Assembly (NCBI GenBank): GCA_029255685.2
Contig: CM055313.2
Span: forward strand, 43,480,079-43,544,078
Source: Silene conica
Lineage: Eukaryota; Streptophyta; Magnoliopsida; Caryophyllales; Caryophyllaceae
DNA: 64,000 bases
Reading direction: 5' to 3'
In this document: positions 1-10,585 of the stretch, in pieces
Numbering within the stretch: position 1 is the stretch's first letter
Layout of the letters: the number at the start of each line of letters is the position of its first letter
Notes under the pieces: model-generated
What the model was told of the DNA's origin: nothing
The model's database searches: none
The model's input: only the letters and a program-made list of their open reading frames with translations
Program-made: the position numbers and the translations under genes

Positions 1-1
1 T

Positions 2-1035
2 ACCAGATATGGGCATTTTGAGTTCGTGGTTATGCCTTTTGGTTTGACTAATGCACCTTCTATCTTTGTGGATCAGATGAACCGCACCTTTAGTGAGTTT
101 CTTGACACTTGTGTTGTGGTGTTTATTGATGACATTCTCATTTACTCGAAGATCGATGAGGAGCATGTCGAGCATCTCCGATTGATACTTGGGATTTTAC
201 GTCGACAGAAGTGGTTCGCGAAGTTCTCTAAGTGTGAGTTTTGGCTTTCTAAGGTTGCATTTCTTGGACATGTGATATCTAGTGAGGGAGTTATGGTTGA
301 TCCCGCGAAGATTGAGGCCGTTGTTGATTGGGAGAGCCCAAAGATGTGGGAGAGATCCGTAGTTTCCTTGGTTTAGCGGGTTATTACCGTCGATTTGTTG
401 AGGATTTCTCTAGATTAGCTCGTCCGATGACTCAGTTATTGAAGAAGGAAGCTAAATATGTTTGGACCGACAAGTGTGAGAGCTCTTTCCATGAATTGAA
501 GACTAGGTTGACTTCCGCTCCTATACTTGCTTTGCCAGAGATCGGGGTTGACTTTGATGTTTATTGCGATGCTTCGATGTTAGGGCTTGGATGTGTGTTG
601 ATGCAGAGTGGTAAGGTGATAGCTTACTCATCTAGACAGTTGCGAGTTCACGAGGTGAACTATCCGACGCATGATCTTGAGTTAGCTGTAGTTGTTCACG
701 CCCTGAAGATGTGGCGTGATTACTTGATTGGATCTCATTGTCGCATTTTCACGGATCACAAGAGTCTAAAGTACATTTTCACCCAGAAAGACCTCAATAT
801 GCGACAACGTCGTTGGCTAGAGTTGGTTAAGGATTACGACATTGAGTTATTGTATCATGAGGGTAAGGCCAATGTGGTTGCTGATGCGCTTAGCCGCAAG
901 ACTTCTCATTCGATGAGTGCTATGCGTGTATTGCCCGATGAGTTGTGTTCCGAGTTCCGGAAGTTGAGATTAGAGATGGTTGGTAGTGGTTTTGATTGGT
1001 TATCTGCTATGACTGCCGAGCCGACATTGTATTAG
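2..1035 (+). pseudogene. Gypsy-A reverse transcriptase and RNase H (broken)
   Basis: Pol segment for copying element RNA into DNA inside the virus-like particle. The first frame carries the RT palm: the MPFGLTNAP block and the catalytic FIDD (IDD codons at 125-133), followed by the FLGHVIS block. Near 342 one base appears to be missing and reading continues in another frame (about 328-1035) with [12 protein letters not shown], then RNase H: YCDAS, the [10 protein letters not shown] block and NVVADALSR. An in-frame TAG at 1033-1035 ends the segment in the linker before integrase. The start of RT, protease and gag lie left of the window. Confidence 0.9.
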
Positions 1036-2454
1036 GAGATTCGCCAGAGTTTGCCTACAGATACCGCTTTTTGGAGGTTCGAGGCTAAGATTTCGAGTGG
1101 TGTTGCACCAGATTTAGTGATTGATGCTGATGGTTTCCTTAGATTCCGTGGTAGGATGTATGTTACAGATGTGCTAGATTTGAGGAAGAGGGTTCTTGAT
1201 GAGGCTCACTTGACACCGTATGCAGTTCATCCGGGCGGAGAGAAGATGCACAAGGACTTGAGACTTATATTTTGGTGGCCCGGGATGAAGAAAGACATAT
1301 TGGATTACGTGAGTAGGTGCTTGACTTGTCAACAAGTCAAGATAGAGCATAGGAAGCCAAGTGGTTTGTTACAGCCGCTCCACGTTCCTCAATGGAAGTG
1401 GGAGTGCATATCGATGGACTTTGTAACGGCATTGCATAAGACAGTGGGAGGCAAGGATGCGACTTGGGTTGTGGTTGATAGGCTAACTAAGTGTGCCATA
1501 TTTGTGCCTATCAGAGAGACATGGGATATGGAACGATTAGCCAGGGCTTATATTGCAGAGATAGTCCGTTACCATGGTGTCCCGAGAGAGATCGTTTCTG
1601 ATTGTGATCCTCGTTTCTGTTCCAGATTTTGGAAGGCTTAACAGGAGGCTATGGGTAGCCGTTTGCTGATGAGTACCGCATTTCATGTCGCGACCGATGG
1701 TCAGTCCGAGAGGACTATTCAGACATTGGAGGACTTGCTCCGTGCTTGTGCACTTGATTTCCAGAGTTCTTGAGAGCAGTGTCTACCGTTAGTTGAGTTT
1801 TCCTACAACAACAGTTACCATTCATCTATTGGTTTGGCTCCGTATGAGGCGCTCTATGGTAGGAAGTGTCGTAGTCCGATCTGTTGGGATCAGGCGAGTG
1901 ACGTGCACGACCTAGGACCGGACCAGTTAACTATTACGGTTGATCAGGTTCAGCTTATCAGAGGTAGGATGAAGGCCGCACAGGATCGGCAGAAATCCTA
2001 TGCTGATGTTCGCCGTAGACCTCTTGAGTTTGAGATGGGTGACCGAGTTTTCTTGAGAGTTTCACCGATGAAGGGCGTTAAGAGGTTTAGAGTTAAGGGC
2101 AAGTTGAGTCCTAAGTATATTGGGCCTTTTGAGATCATGAAGAGGATTGGTGCTGCTGCTTACCGTTTGGACTTGCCTTCTAGTTTGGGCAAGGTTCATA
2201 GTGTCTTTCATGTTTCTCAGCTCCGTAAGTATGTTAGTGATCCGAGTAATGTTCTTCCTAGAGAGATCGAGAACTTAGAGCCGAGTCTTGCTTTCGAGGA
2301 GCGTCCCGTGAAGATTCTAGACCAACAGGATAGGAAGCTTAGGAGCAAGGTGGTGCCCTTAGTGAAGATCCTATGGCGTTGCGGTGATGTTGAGGAGCAG
2401 ACGTGGGAGACCGAGGCATGGATGCGTGCTGCGCATCCTTCTCTTTTCGATTGA
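1036..2454 (+). pseudogene. Gypsy-A integrase with chromodomain-like tail (broken)
   Basis: Integrase inserts the cDNA into the genome. Visible are the zinc-binding end (VHPGGEKMHKDL and LTCQQVK), the core aspartate in SMDFV, the second aspartate region in SDCDPRF (arginine of the usual SDRDPRF replaced by cysteine) and the glutamate in GQSERTIQTLED. The C-terminal part has the GPFEI...GAAAYRLDLP module and, near the end, a block with WRCGDVEEQTWE that resembles the degenerate chromodomain of plant chromoviruses, a domain thought to steer insertion to heterochromatin. In-frame stops at 1639-1641 and 1771-1773 split the catalytic core, so the gene is dead. The final TGA is at 2452-2454, about 70 bp before the LTR. 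Confidence 0.9.
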
Positions 2455-2484
2455 GGTATAGTTAATTAGAATTTATCTTCGTTC

Positions 2485-2521
2485 AAGTTTCGAGGACGAA
2501 ACTTTTTGAAGTTGGGGTGAT
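2485..2521 (+). promoter_or_regulatory. Gypsy-A pre-PPT hairpin and polypurine tract
   Basis: AAGTTTCG (2485-2492), loop AGGA, CGAAACTT (2497-2504) form a perfect 8-bp stem. A purine-rich stretch (GAAGTTGGGGTGA) then runs up to the LTR at 2522. The polypurine tract primes plus-strand DNA synthesis and sets the LTR edge. The hairpin just before it recurs in other families in this window (see findings). Confidence 0.7.
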
Positions 2522-3465
2522 TGTAACATCCCGTATTTTTATAAATTATATTTCAAGCGTTTTAATTATTTTAAAGTAATAAATAATATTTTAATAATTT
2601 ATCGGAAAATATCTTTATAAATAGTAAGATCCGTCATAAGAACCTTAAGTCCTTAAGACGAATACAAACTTGGCAACCTGATTCCCTAACTTAAAACCTG
2701 TTCATTCCAACCCGTTTTCATTAAACGGAAAGGACAACAAATAAACCCTCATAAACCCCATTGTGTCGACATATTGCTCTCCTTCAAAAACAAACACTGT
2801 AACTTATTTTCTCACAATACGTCCATAAATCCTCATCTCTTAATCCATTTTTCTTCATCATCCGTTCACCGAATTAAGGTAATAATTACATTTTCGGAAT
2901 CCTCGTCGAATTTGCAAGCCATCTATCACTTCCGTTTTCCATTTCCCTCATTTCGAAAATGAGGCTGTTTTTGTAGGATTCGCATTTGAGTCCCTTAAAC
3001 TCGTTTTTCGTGATGTATGTGTGGGCTTAGAAGACCCGGACGTGGATAGCTTCATAGTAGAGGAGGAACTTTGAGCGGGATTGCATTTAAGGTGATGATA
3101 ATGAGAAACTCGGCCTTATTGTATAAATTAGCACTTTTCTTGCTTGAATTGGTTTAAGTTTCTGTTTCTTAATGTTATTGTGGTTGTTTGAACTTAGTAA
3201 CATGATAGGGATGTCTTTACTTGATGATTACATGCCTTGGTGTTGTTCATATGTTTATTGTTAAGTTTTTCAGAAATCTATGCTTAAGACGGATACAAAC
3301 CATGTTCTTATTGAGGATTGTGTGTGGGTTTAATTGCTGATAGATAGTGTGTTTGGTGTTTATACGTAGTGGGTAAACATTTGTTGTTGTTAATTTAGAG
3401 GATTGGAATCGATTTGAGTTGATTTGCATTTGTTAGAGAACTTACGATTTTCCGTACAACGGCCT

Positions 3466-3860
3466 CTGAGCCGGCAGGCTGATCGGCAGCCGGTCGGCCG
3501 GCTCAGAGTCGCTGTGTTGATTTTTGATTTTTCAGAAATTGAGAAAAGGTTTCTGAGCCGGTCAGTCCCGCCGGTCGACCGGCTCAGGATCCTTCTTGGG
3601 TTTTCAAGTTTTGGAAAAAAAGGCATGGGAAGTGACTCCCAGCCGGCAGGCCGGCAGCCGGTACACAGGCTGAGAGTCACTCCTCGTGTTAAGTTTTGGA
3701 AGGTTGGCTCTTAGGGAAGGGACTCCCAGCCGGCTGGCCGGCGGACGGTCCACCGGCTGAGAGCCTCTTCCCTTGTTTTTCAGACGGCTAATTAGGCATG
3801 GGAAGGGACTCCCAGCCGGTGGACCGGCAGACGGTCTGGGACCGGCTGAGAGCCCCTGTT
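3466..3860 (+). repeat. Five GC-rich inverted repeats, about 86-bp spacing
   Basis: Five units start with AGCCGG at 3469, 3556, 3641, 3728 and 3814, giving steps of 87, 85, 87 and 86 bp. Each is an inverted repeat. Unit 1 runs from CTCTGAGCCGG to CCGGCTCAGAG; unit 2 from CTGAGCCGG to CCGGCTCAG with CCGGTCGACCGG inside; units 3-5 pair GACTCCCAGCC with GGCTGAGAG. The interior of each holds CCGG-containing sub-palindromes that differ between units. Function unknown; the GC content stands out from the AT-rich surroundings. Confidence 0.8.
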
Positions 3861-4132
3861 CCCATTGTTTTGCTTATATCTTTCAAAGGCTTTTCGATTT
3901 TGATTGAAACTCGTACCTTGTACCTTTGATGTATGTTTGAGGTCCCCGGAGGATAGGCGACACTATATTGGGTTCGGGAATGGAGAGAGGATAGAGACCC
4001 CCCGGTCGGGCAACCAAAAGGGAAACCGGCTCTCCCTCAACTTAGTTCCCGGGGTCAATTAAGTGTTGATTAGAAGTTAAGAAAGTAGAACTATAGATTA
4101 GTTCGTAGACTTTTGATGATATTGTATTGATG

Positions 4133-4702
4133 CGTATTAAGTTATGCCTTAAGCTGGCCTCTGAACTTAATACGTGAGTTGTTTGTTATATATGGGGATA
4201 TGCCTTAAGCTGGCCTCTGAGCCCTATATGTGTATGTTTGTCGTTTCTGGGACATGCCTTAAGTTGGCCTCTGAGTCCAGACATGTTTGATTGTGATCGC
4301 GTTGGAACATGCCTTAAGTTGGCCTCTGAGTCTGACGAGTAGAGCAGCTGCACAACGGGGTTGCTAAGGAACTGACACCTTGCCCGGAGTGCAGATGTTT
4401 GATGCTAGAACATGCCTTAAGCTGGCCTCTGAGTTTAGTATCTTGTGATGTAGTGAAGGGACATGCCATAAGCTGGCCTCTGAGTCCTTTACTTTTGGAT
4501 GCTAGTCCATGCGTTGAGTTGTCGCCTCTGAGTCTAGTGTCTTGCTGACTGGCAGGTCCATGCCTTAAGTTGGCCTCTGAGTCCTTGCTTTCTGAATGTT
4601 TTGGTGTTTAGGTTATGTCTTAAGTTGACCGCTGAACCTCTACACTTGCTGAATTATTGGTATTTAGGTTATGTCTTAAGATGACCGCTGAACCTTATAC
4701 TT
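4133..4702 (+). repeat. Array of ten hairpins with a conserved loop
   Basis: The loop ATGCCTTAAGYTGGCCTCTG recurs about ten times (near 4144, 4199, 4253, 4308, 4411, 4462, 4508, 4559, 4614, 4672). Each copy is flanked by arms that pair with each other but differ between copies: CGTATTAAGTT/AACTTAATACG (perfect 11 bp, 4133-4143 and 4164-4174), GTGTTTAGGTT/AACCTCTACAC, GTATTTAGGTT/AACCTTATAC, AGTGAAGGGAC/GTCCTTTACT, GATGCTAGAAC/GTTTAGTATC. The fourth and seventh copies are degenerate. Conserved loop with changing but complementary stems is what selection on structure would leave. Confidence 0.8.
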
Positions 4703-5421
4703 GCTGAATTTTATATCTGCTTGCCTTGAGTTGGTATAGTGTCAGATATGTATGATGATAGTGATGTTTACAGTACCTTGACTTTGTTATTGTTCATCCA
4801 AGGCATTGGATGACTCTTTAGTCAGTTTCGTAAATAGTTTGGATTGAAAGACCCCCCGACCGGGTAACCGGTAGGGAAACCGGCTCTCCTTCCAAATAGT
4901 TTCCGAAGTTGGTTGAGAGCCGTGCATTAGTGATTGCATGATAGTTGATGATCAGTTATTGAGATATTGTTATACTTCACATGTTTATATATGTTGGAGT
5001 GTTCTGTTTGCTTTACTTGTTACGTGTCGTTACAAAAGGTGGCTAGGAGAACTCTAGTCACTCCCCACTGATTGTGGCGTACATGTTTTCATGTATGTAG
5101 GTACATGCAGGTTGGACGGGGTTCACTTGAGAGCTAGCGAGTGATGATCCTTTATCATATGAACTTAACCGATTAGCTAGACTCTTAGTTTTGATACAGT
5201 TCATGTTTTGGTGCCTGTAGGGATGTTCCATCCCAGGCTTTGTATATATTTGTTTTCGTACTTAGAACTGTTACACTTATCTATTTTGTTTATATCAGTT
5301 TCAGTTTCAAGTTTCAGTTTTAATTCACCTCGCATGATGTCTATGTCTAAAAAGTTGTAATTCCGCTGCATTTTTAGTACTTTGTGTGTTTTATATTTCC
5401 GCTTTCGCGAGGGGTTTTACA

Positions 5422-6133
5422 TTCATCCTTTCCCGAATTAACTTAACTTGCTCAATGGATTCTAAAATCATTTTGGGTCCAAGAACTGCAGCTTCACTTA
5501 TATCATCCCAGCACAATGGACTTCGACATTTTCTCCCATATAAAGCCTCAAATGGCGCCATCTTAATGCTCGAGTGAAAACTGTTATTGTATGAGAACTC
5601 AACCAAGGGAAGGCTTTTCTCCCAACCGGTTTGGAACTCTAGTACACAAGCTCGAAGCATATCCTCTAAAGTTTGAATAATACGTTCCGTCTGTCCATCC
5701 GTAGCGGCATGAAATGTCGTACTTCGCTTAAGCTTACTACCCAAAGCCTCCTGATGTTTCTTCAAAAAATGCAAACAAAATCGTGGGTCACGATCGAAAA
5801 CTATGTCCTTAGGAACACCATGTAATCTAATAACCTCTCTTTGGTATGCCGTTGCCATCTCATCCAAACTCCATGTTTCTTTCATTGGAATGAAATGAGC
5901 GACTTTAGTCAACCGATCAACCACAACCCAAATGGCATTCTTTCCCGTTGGCGTCCTTGGAAAGCCCAGCACAAAGTCCATGGAAATCGAATCCCATTTC
6001 CACACTGGTATTTCCAAAGGTTGCAAAAGACCACCGGGTCTTTGGTGTTAAAACTTCACCTTTTGACAAGTGAGGCATTTGGCCACAAAATCAGCGATGT
6101 CTCTTTTCATGTTAGGCCACCAAAAGAATTTCT
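5422..6133 (-). pseudogene. Gypsy-B integrase (cut by Gypsy-A, broken)
   Basis: Minus-strand integrase. Visible are the zinc-finger part [10 protein letters not shown] followed by an in-frame stop near 6047, then a continuous stretch from 6026 down with SMDFVLGFPRT, the VVVDRLTKVAHF block, FDRDPRF (second catalytic aspartate region; the usual serine is phenylalanine) and DGQTERIIQTLED (catalytic glutamate region). The protein reaches the conserved VKLIRERM motif and is then interrupted at 5421 by the end of the Gypsy-A LTR; codons below 5422 belong to that LTR. The C-terminal tail and any chromodomain are beyond the insertion. Confidence 0.88.
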
Positions 6134-6769
6134 TCAAATCTTTATACATCTTATCCCCACCTGGGTGAACAGAATATGGTGTACAATGGGCCTCTGCATA
6201 ATCTTATTTTTGAGCACATCACAATTAGGAACACACCATCTCCCATGAAACCTTAAACTCCCATCTGTCCAAATCTTGAAGTCCTTAGCTTCTCCAACCT
6301 TGGCACGCAAACCTTCGAGTATTGCATGCTCTCGTTGCTTTACTCGAATCTCATGATAGATTTCAGGTTCAGCTGTCATATCACTCAAGTTGGCACTCCC
6401 TTGATGGACCACTTCCAGATTCAGCTTTTCAAATTCACGGCAAAGTTCGTTAGGCAGAACTAAAACCATATTTAGCGTGTGTTTTTCCTTCCTACTTAAA
6501 GCATCAGCCACCACATTGGCCCTACCTTCATGGTACTGTAGCTGAAGGTTATAATCAATAAACAGCTCTAACCATCTTTTTTGCCTCACATTAAGATCCC
6601 TTTGTGTGAAAATGTATTTTAAGCTTTTGTGATCAGTGAAAAAGTTGCATGAAACTCCATAAAGGTAGTGTCGCCAAATCTTGAGGCCAAAGACAACAAC
6701 CGCCAATTCGAGATCATGAGTCGGATAGTTTCTTTCACTTTCCTTTAATTGCCTCGATGCATATGCCAC
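6134..6769 (-). pseudogene. Gypsy-B RNase H and linker to integrase (broken)
   Basis: Continues pol after a stop codon that separates it from RT. It begins [20 protein letters not shown], followed by [18 protein letters not shown] and [10 protein letters not shown], the C-terminal half of a Ty3/gypsy RNase H, then the linker and the beginning of the integrase zinc finger. The frame is lost near 6190, where the expected HPGG zinc-finger block is readable only in another frame. RNase H removes the RNA strand during reverse transcription. Confidence 0.85.
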
Positions 6770-6772
6770 AAC

Positions 6773-7909
6773 CTAGCTATTCTGCATTAACACGCATCCT
6801 AGTCCATTCTTTGACGCGTTACTATAGACATCAAAACCAACACCTTCCTCGGGTAAAGTTAGAATTGGTGCCGATGTCAATCTCCTTTTCAGCTCTTGAA
6901 ACGCCTCTTCGCATGCACTCGACCACACAAATTTTGATTCCTTCTTTACTAAAGAAGTTATTGGTTTTGCCACGGTAGAAAAATCCTTAATGAACCTACG
7001 GTAGTAGCCTGCCAAACCCAAGAAGATCCTAATCTCACTCACATTTTTAGGGCTTTCCCAATCCACTATTGTTTGAACTTTGGCTGGATCGACACTAACC
7101 CCCTCTCCAGAAATGACATGTCCTAAAAATGCAATTTTCTTAAGCCAAAATTCGCATTTTGAAAACTTTGCGAACCATTTTTGCTTCCTTAGAGTCTCCA
7201 ATACCAAATGGAGATGTTGCGCATGTTCATCCTCATTCTTTGAATAAATCAGGATATCATCTATGAACACAACTACACATTTGTCTAGATGCTCATGGAA
7301 AGTCCTATTCATCTGATCCATGAACACGGCTGGAGCATTAGTTAGACCAAAAGGCATCACTACGAATTCATAATGGCCATAGCTCAATCTAAACGCGGTT
7401 TTAGGAATATCCTCCTTCTTTACGGGAATCTGATTGTAACCCGACCTCAAATCGATATTTGAGAACGTAGTTGCTCCCTTCAGTTGATCAAATAGATCCT
7501 CGATTCTTGGGAGAGGGTAACGGTTCTTGATCGTCACCTTATTTAACTCTCTATAATCAATGCATAATCTCATACTTCCATCCTTCTTCTTTACAAATAG
7601 TACAGGTGCACCCCAAGGCGATACACTTGGGCGAATAAATCCTTCCTCGATCAAGTCACCAAGTTGTTTTTTTAACTCTTGCATCTCAGCGGGAGCCATA
7701 CGATAAGGAGCTTTTGAAATAGGTCCGGATCCAGGGATGAGATCAATATTAAACTCAATATCTCGTTCTGGTGGGACACCTGGAAGATCCTCCAGAAACA
7801 CGTCGGCATATTCACGGACAATAGGAATATCCTCAATCTTAACCTCCATAGTGACGTCCTGAACACTACATAAGTATACTTGATAACCTTTTCTCCTTAA
7901 GTTCTCCAT
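6773..7909 (-). pseudogene. Gypsy-B reverse transcriptase and start of RNase H
   Basis: A 378-codon stretch with the whole RT: the pre-RT block [55 protein letters not shown], catalytic [21 protein letters not shown] and [12 protein letters not shown]. The RNase H start reads [13 protein letters not shown] where family members have CDAS, so the first catalytic aspartate is replaced by asparagine. The stretch ends at a TAG just after CVLMQNS. The junction with protease, near 7905-7915 at a run of A, is frameshifted. Without the breaks this is a typical chromovirus RT. Confidence 0.9.
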
Positions 7910-9314
7910 TTTTTAGTGCGGATATCCATTTTATCCCAGGTTTAGTCGAGATGCTCTTATATGAAACTCTCGAACCTATCAGACTCTTAAGAATGATCTT
8001 TTGATCACGACATAAAAACTTTGCCTCAAACTTCGATAACCAATCCATACCAAGGATACTATCAAATCCAGAGAGTTTGAAACTTATAAGGTCAGCTAGA
8101 AAGTTGGTTCCGGCGATAGATATGGGAACATTACGAAAAACTGTTGAACATGGGATAACATCTCCCGTGGGAAGAGATATAGAAGTGCTAATAGGGGAAC
8201 TCGGAATGAGTTGAGCCTTATTAATGAACAAAGTTGAAATAAATGATAAAGAAGCACCAGTGTTAAAAATTACGAATGCGGAAGTAGAATTGACAATAAA
8301 AGTACCAGTAAGAACATCTGGGTGAGCCTCAGTTTCCGCACGGTTCATCACATATACGCGGCCTTGGGCAGGAGCCTGCTGAGCTTTATTAGCCATGTTA
8401 CCAGCCTTTGTAGCTTGAGTTGTCCTTTGAGGGCAACGATTTGATGTGTGACCCAACCCTTGACAGTTCTAGCATCTTAGATCCTTGCCGAAACAACTTT
8501 TCCCATGGTGATAAGCTTCACCGCAATGGATACATCGTCGTTCACCTTGAGAGGTAGGGTTAGAACGAGCCATCTCTGAAGTGTTGCCATGCTTTACTCT
8601 TTTTGCGGGCCCCTGGACAGAAGATGATGGAGCAAAAGTTTTCTTTGCTAAACGACGCTCATGAGTTTCTTGGTCTAGGACCGCATCCTAAACACTAAGA
8701 GCACGGTCGTAAGCTTCTTGAAAGGTCCGCGAAGGGACTGCTGCAATGGTCGTGCGAACCTTTAGAGCCAACCTTAACTCCTACTGACGAATTTTCTCTC
8801 ACTCAGTCGGGATAATCATGGAAGCAAAACGAGCCATTTTAATAAATTTGCTGGTATATTGCTCTACCGTCATATCCCGTTGTTCCAAATCCAAAGATTC
8901 TTGTTTTTTCTTCCAACGAAGTGACTCCGGATTAAACCTAGCTTTTACACTGTCCTTGAATTGGTCCCATCCAAACCCAGGCTGGGCCTTTAGTGATTCT
9001 TTCATGAGATCCCACCAACGGTCCGCCTCTTCGGGGAAATAGTAGCTAGCCATATCAACCTTTTCTTCCTCAGGCATGTGAGTCACGACAAACAACTTCT
9101 CCATTTCGCGTATCCAACCCTCTAAGATGACTGGGTCAGTAACCCCCATGAAAATTGGAGGGTTATGGCGGTTGAAGCGCACAAAAATGGATCTCCCCCT
9201 TTCGGTCGGAGGGGCATTGTTCTCCTTCTCCAATAATTTCAATAAAGCTGTTTCGATCAAACGAGTCCTCTCATTTTCACCATTCCAAGTATTGTTCCCA
9301 TGTCCAGTATTCAT
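7910..9314 (-). pseudogene. Gypsy-B gag and aspartic protease (broken)
   Basis: Gag builds the particle; protease cleaves the polyprotein. From 9314 down: an N-terminal gag (MNTGHGNNTWNG...) with the RWWDLMKESL and FKDSVKARF blocks of plant chromovirus gag, broken near 8799. About 350 bp with stops follow, then two zinc knuckles, the second interrupted by a stop (C-stop-NCQGLGHTSNRC, near 8470). The protease part (7910-8456) has FNTGAS where DTGAS is expected, so the catalytic aspartate has become asparagine; it also keeps GFDSILGMDWL. The start is taken as the ATG at 9314, about 250 bp after the primer site. Confidence 0.87.
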
Positions 9315-9549
9315 CTTGCTAGAAAAGCAAACAAAATAATAGATAATTAACGTGGTAGATGTCTAATTACCACGAGCATGTAACTACTCATCCATAGGTA
9401 CTGAATAAACAAGAAATACTCATATATAATTAAGAGACCCATAATATAAACATAAACAAGGCCCTTACTTGTTTTTACCCAACTCTCGTGTAGTCATAAA
9501 TAATATTTGTTTAAGTTTTATTCATTCCGAGAGTGTTGGGAGCGTTATT
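9315..9549 (-). other. Gypsy-B untranslated leader
   Basis: Noncoding, AT-rich sequence between the primer site and the gag ATG. I see no further structure. Confidence 0.6.
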
Positions 9550-9562
9550 GGCTCTGATACCA
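9550..9562 (-). promoter_or_regulatory. Gypsy-B primer binding site (initiator Met tRNA type)
   Basis: On the minus strand the sequence is TGGTATCAGAGCC, starting two bases after the 5' LTR end (GGTGGTTACA). It matches the primer site used by many plant LTR elements, complementary to the 3' end of initiator methionine tRNA, and fixes the orientation of Gypsy-B. Confidence 0.9.
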
Positions 9563-10232
9563 ACTGTAACCACCTTTTAAAATTGCATAAAAGCTAGATA
9601 AATATAGCATATTATATTAAAATATCATGGTGGCGGAAACACCATGACGATTAATCCGAGTGTTACCAAAATAGATAAAGCAACATTTAACTACACATAC
9701 AACTACTCTCGTTAATGGAAACTCGTCCAAAATAAAACAACAAGGTTCGATTATTACACATCATCTTTCTTATTTATTTTCTCTCTCTCTTAACCCATCC
9801 AGGACCAAGAAGCACATCAACCTGGAAAAAAATATCAACATCAATCGTCAGTGGGGAGTTACTAGGAGTCCTCCCAGCCATGACTTAAGAAAATTAGGAA
9901 ACAATTATGAACAAATAATAAGAGACAACATATAATCCATTTAAAATAAGAAAACATGTGACCTTCATAAAAGAAATCCAATATCAAGTAAATAATCACA
10001 AATGCGTAGGAAATATCAAGACATGAAAGTAATACAACATGATTCTTTAAAATGTGTCACCAACATTCAAATTTTTATTTTACTTACATGATTATATGAA
10101 ATACTGTGAAAAATGTAGTCATAATGAAAAGAAATAAAACCAATTACCTGAATGATATATAGAAGTGGTATAAACAACTAGAACTTGGACCATAATTACA
10201 TAGAATAACACGAGATAAGAACGAGCACCGTC

Positions 10233-10585
10233 TAGGGCCATAAACCTGACCCTAAACCTCGATGTCATGAACCTGACACCAAGATAATCCTACGGTAGGA
10301 CACATAACAGTGAACCCATGCCTAAGACTGGCCAGACTCTCGAGGGACATAACAGTCTAGTTAAGGCGTAAATGTGCGTACCCTTAACTAGGCAAGGCGT
10401 AAATGTGCGGACCCTTGACCCACAAACGACATATCCGTAGACTCATAAGAGTATCCAATAACAAGGACGGTCAACCCACAACATGCCATAAACCTGTCCA
10501 TGCTAGGGTACTAGGTAGGCCATAAACCTGAACCTACCCAGTTTGGTATTGCTCATCTCAAGTAGACCATAAACATGAATCTACT
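10233..10585 (-). repeat. Hairpin array with conserved loops in Gypsy-B LTR
   Basis: Given on the plus strand. Loop CCATAAACCTGA recurs with changing complementary arms: TAGGG/CCCTA (10233-10254), GGTAGG/CCTACC (10514-10538), AGTAGA/TCTACT (10561-10585); TGTC/GACA (10263-10278) has a related loop. A second loop, CGTAAATGTGCG, occurs twice: between CTAGTTAAGG (10357-10366) and CCTTAACTAG (10382-10391), a perfect 10-bp stem, and between CAAGG and CCTTG (about 10393-10417). TCCTAC-G-GTAGGA at 10288-10300 is another inverted repeat. Architecture as in Gypsy-A, loop sequence different. Confidence 0.75.

Larger units (their letters stand above)
1..5421 (+). mobile_element. Gypsy-A: Ty3/gypsy chromovirus (Tekay/Del-like), left part outside window
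   Basis: The order RT, RNase H, integrase, chromodomain-like tail, polypurine tract and long LTR is that of a Ty3/gypsy chromovirus. The LTR begins TGTAACATCCCG at 2522 and ends TTTTACA at 5421. Integrase-coding sequence of Gypsy-B on the opposite strand starts immediately after it, so Gypsy-A is inserted in Gypsy-B. The expected right target duplication is TTCAT (5422-5426); its partner lies left of the window. Several stops and a frameshift make it non-autonomous. The Tekay/Del assignment rests on protein style and LTR size, not on a tree. Confidence 0.88.
2522..5421 (+). repeat. Gypsy-A 3' LTR (about 2.9 kb)
   Basis: Starts TGTAACATCCCG and ends GGGGTTTTACA, the TG...CA ends expected of an LTR. 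It lies after the polypurine tract and stops abruptly against Gypsy-B integrase. It is unusually long and contains two structured tandem repeats: five GC-rich inverted repeats (about 3466-3860) and at least ten hairpins sharing one loop (4133-4702). A second loop type (GACCCCCCG ... GGGAAACCGGCTCTCC) appears at about 3996-4035 and 4850-4890, on either side of the ten. No credible coding region is seen in it. Confidence 0.88.
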
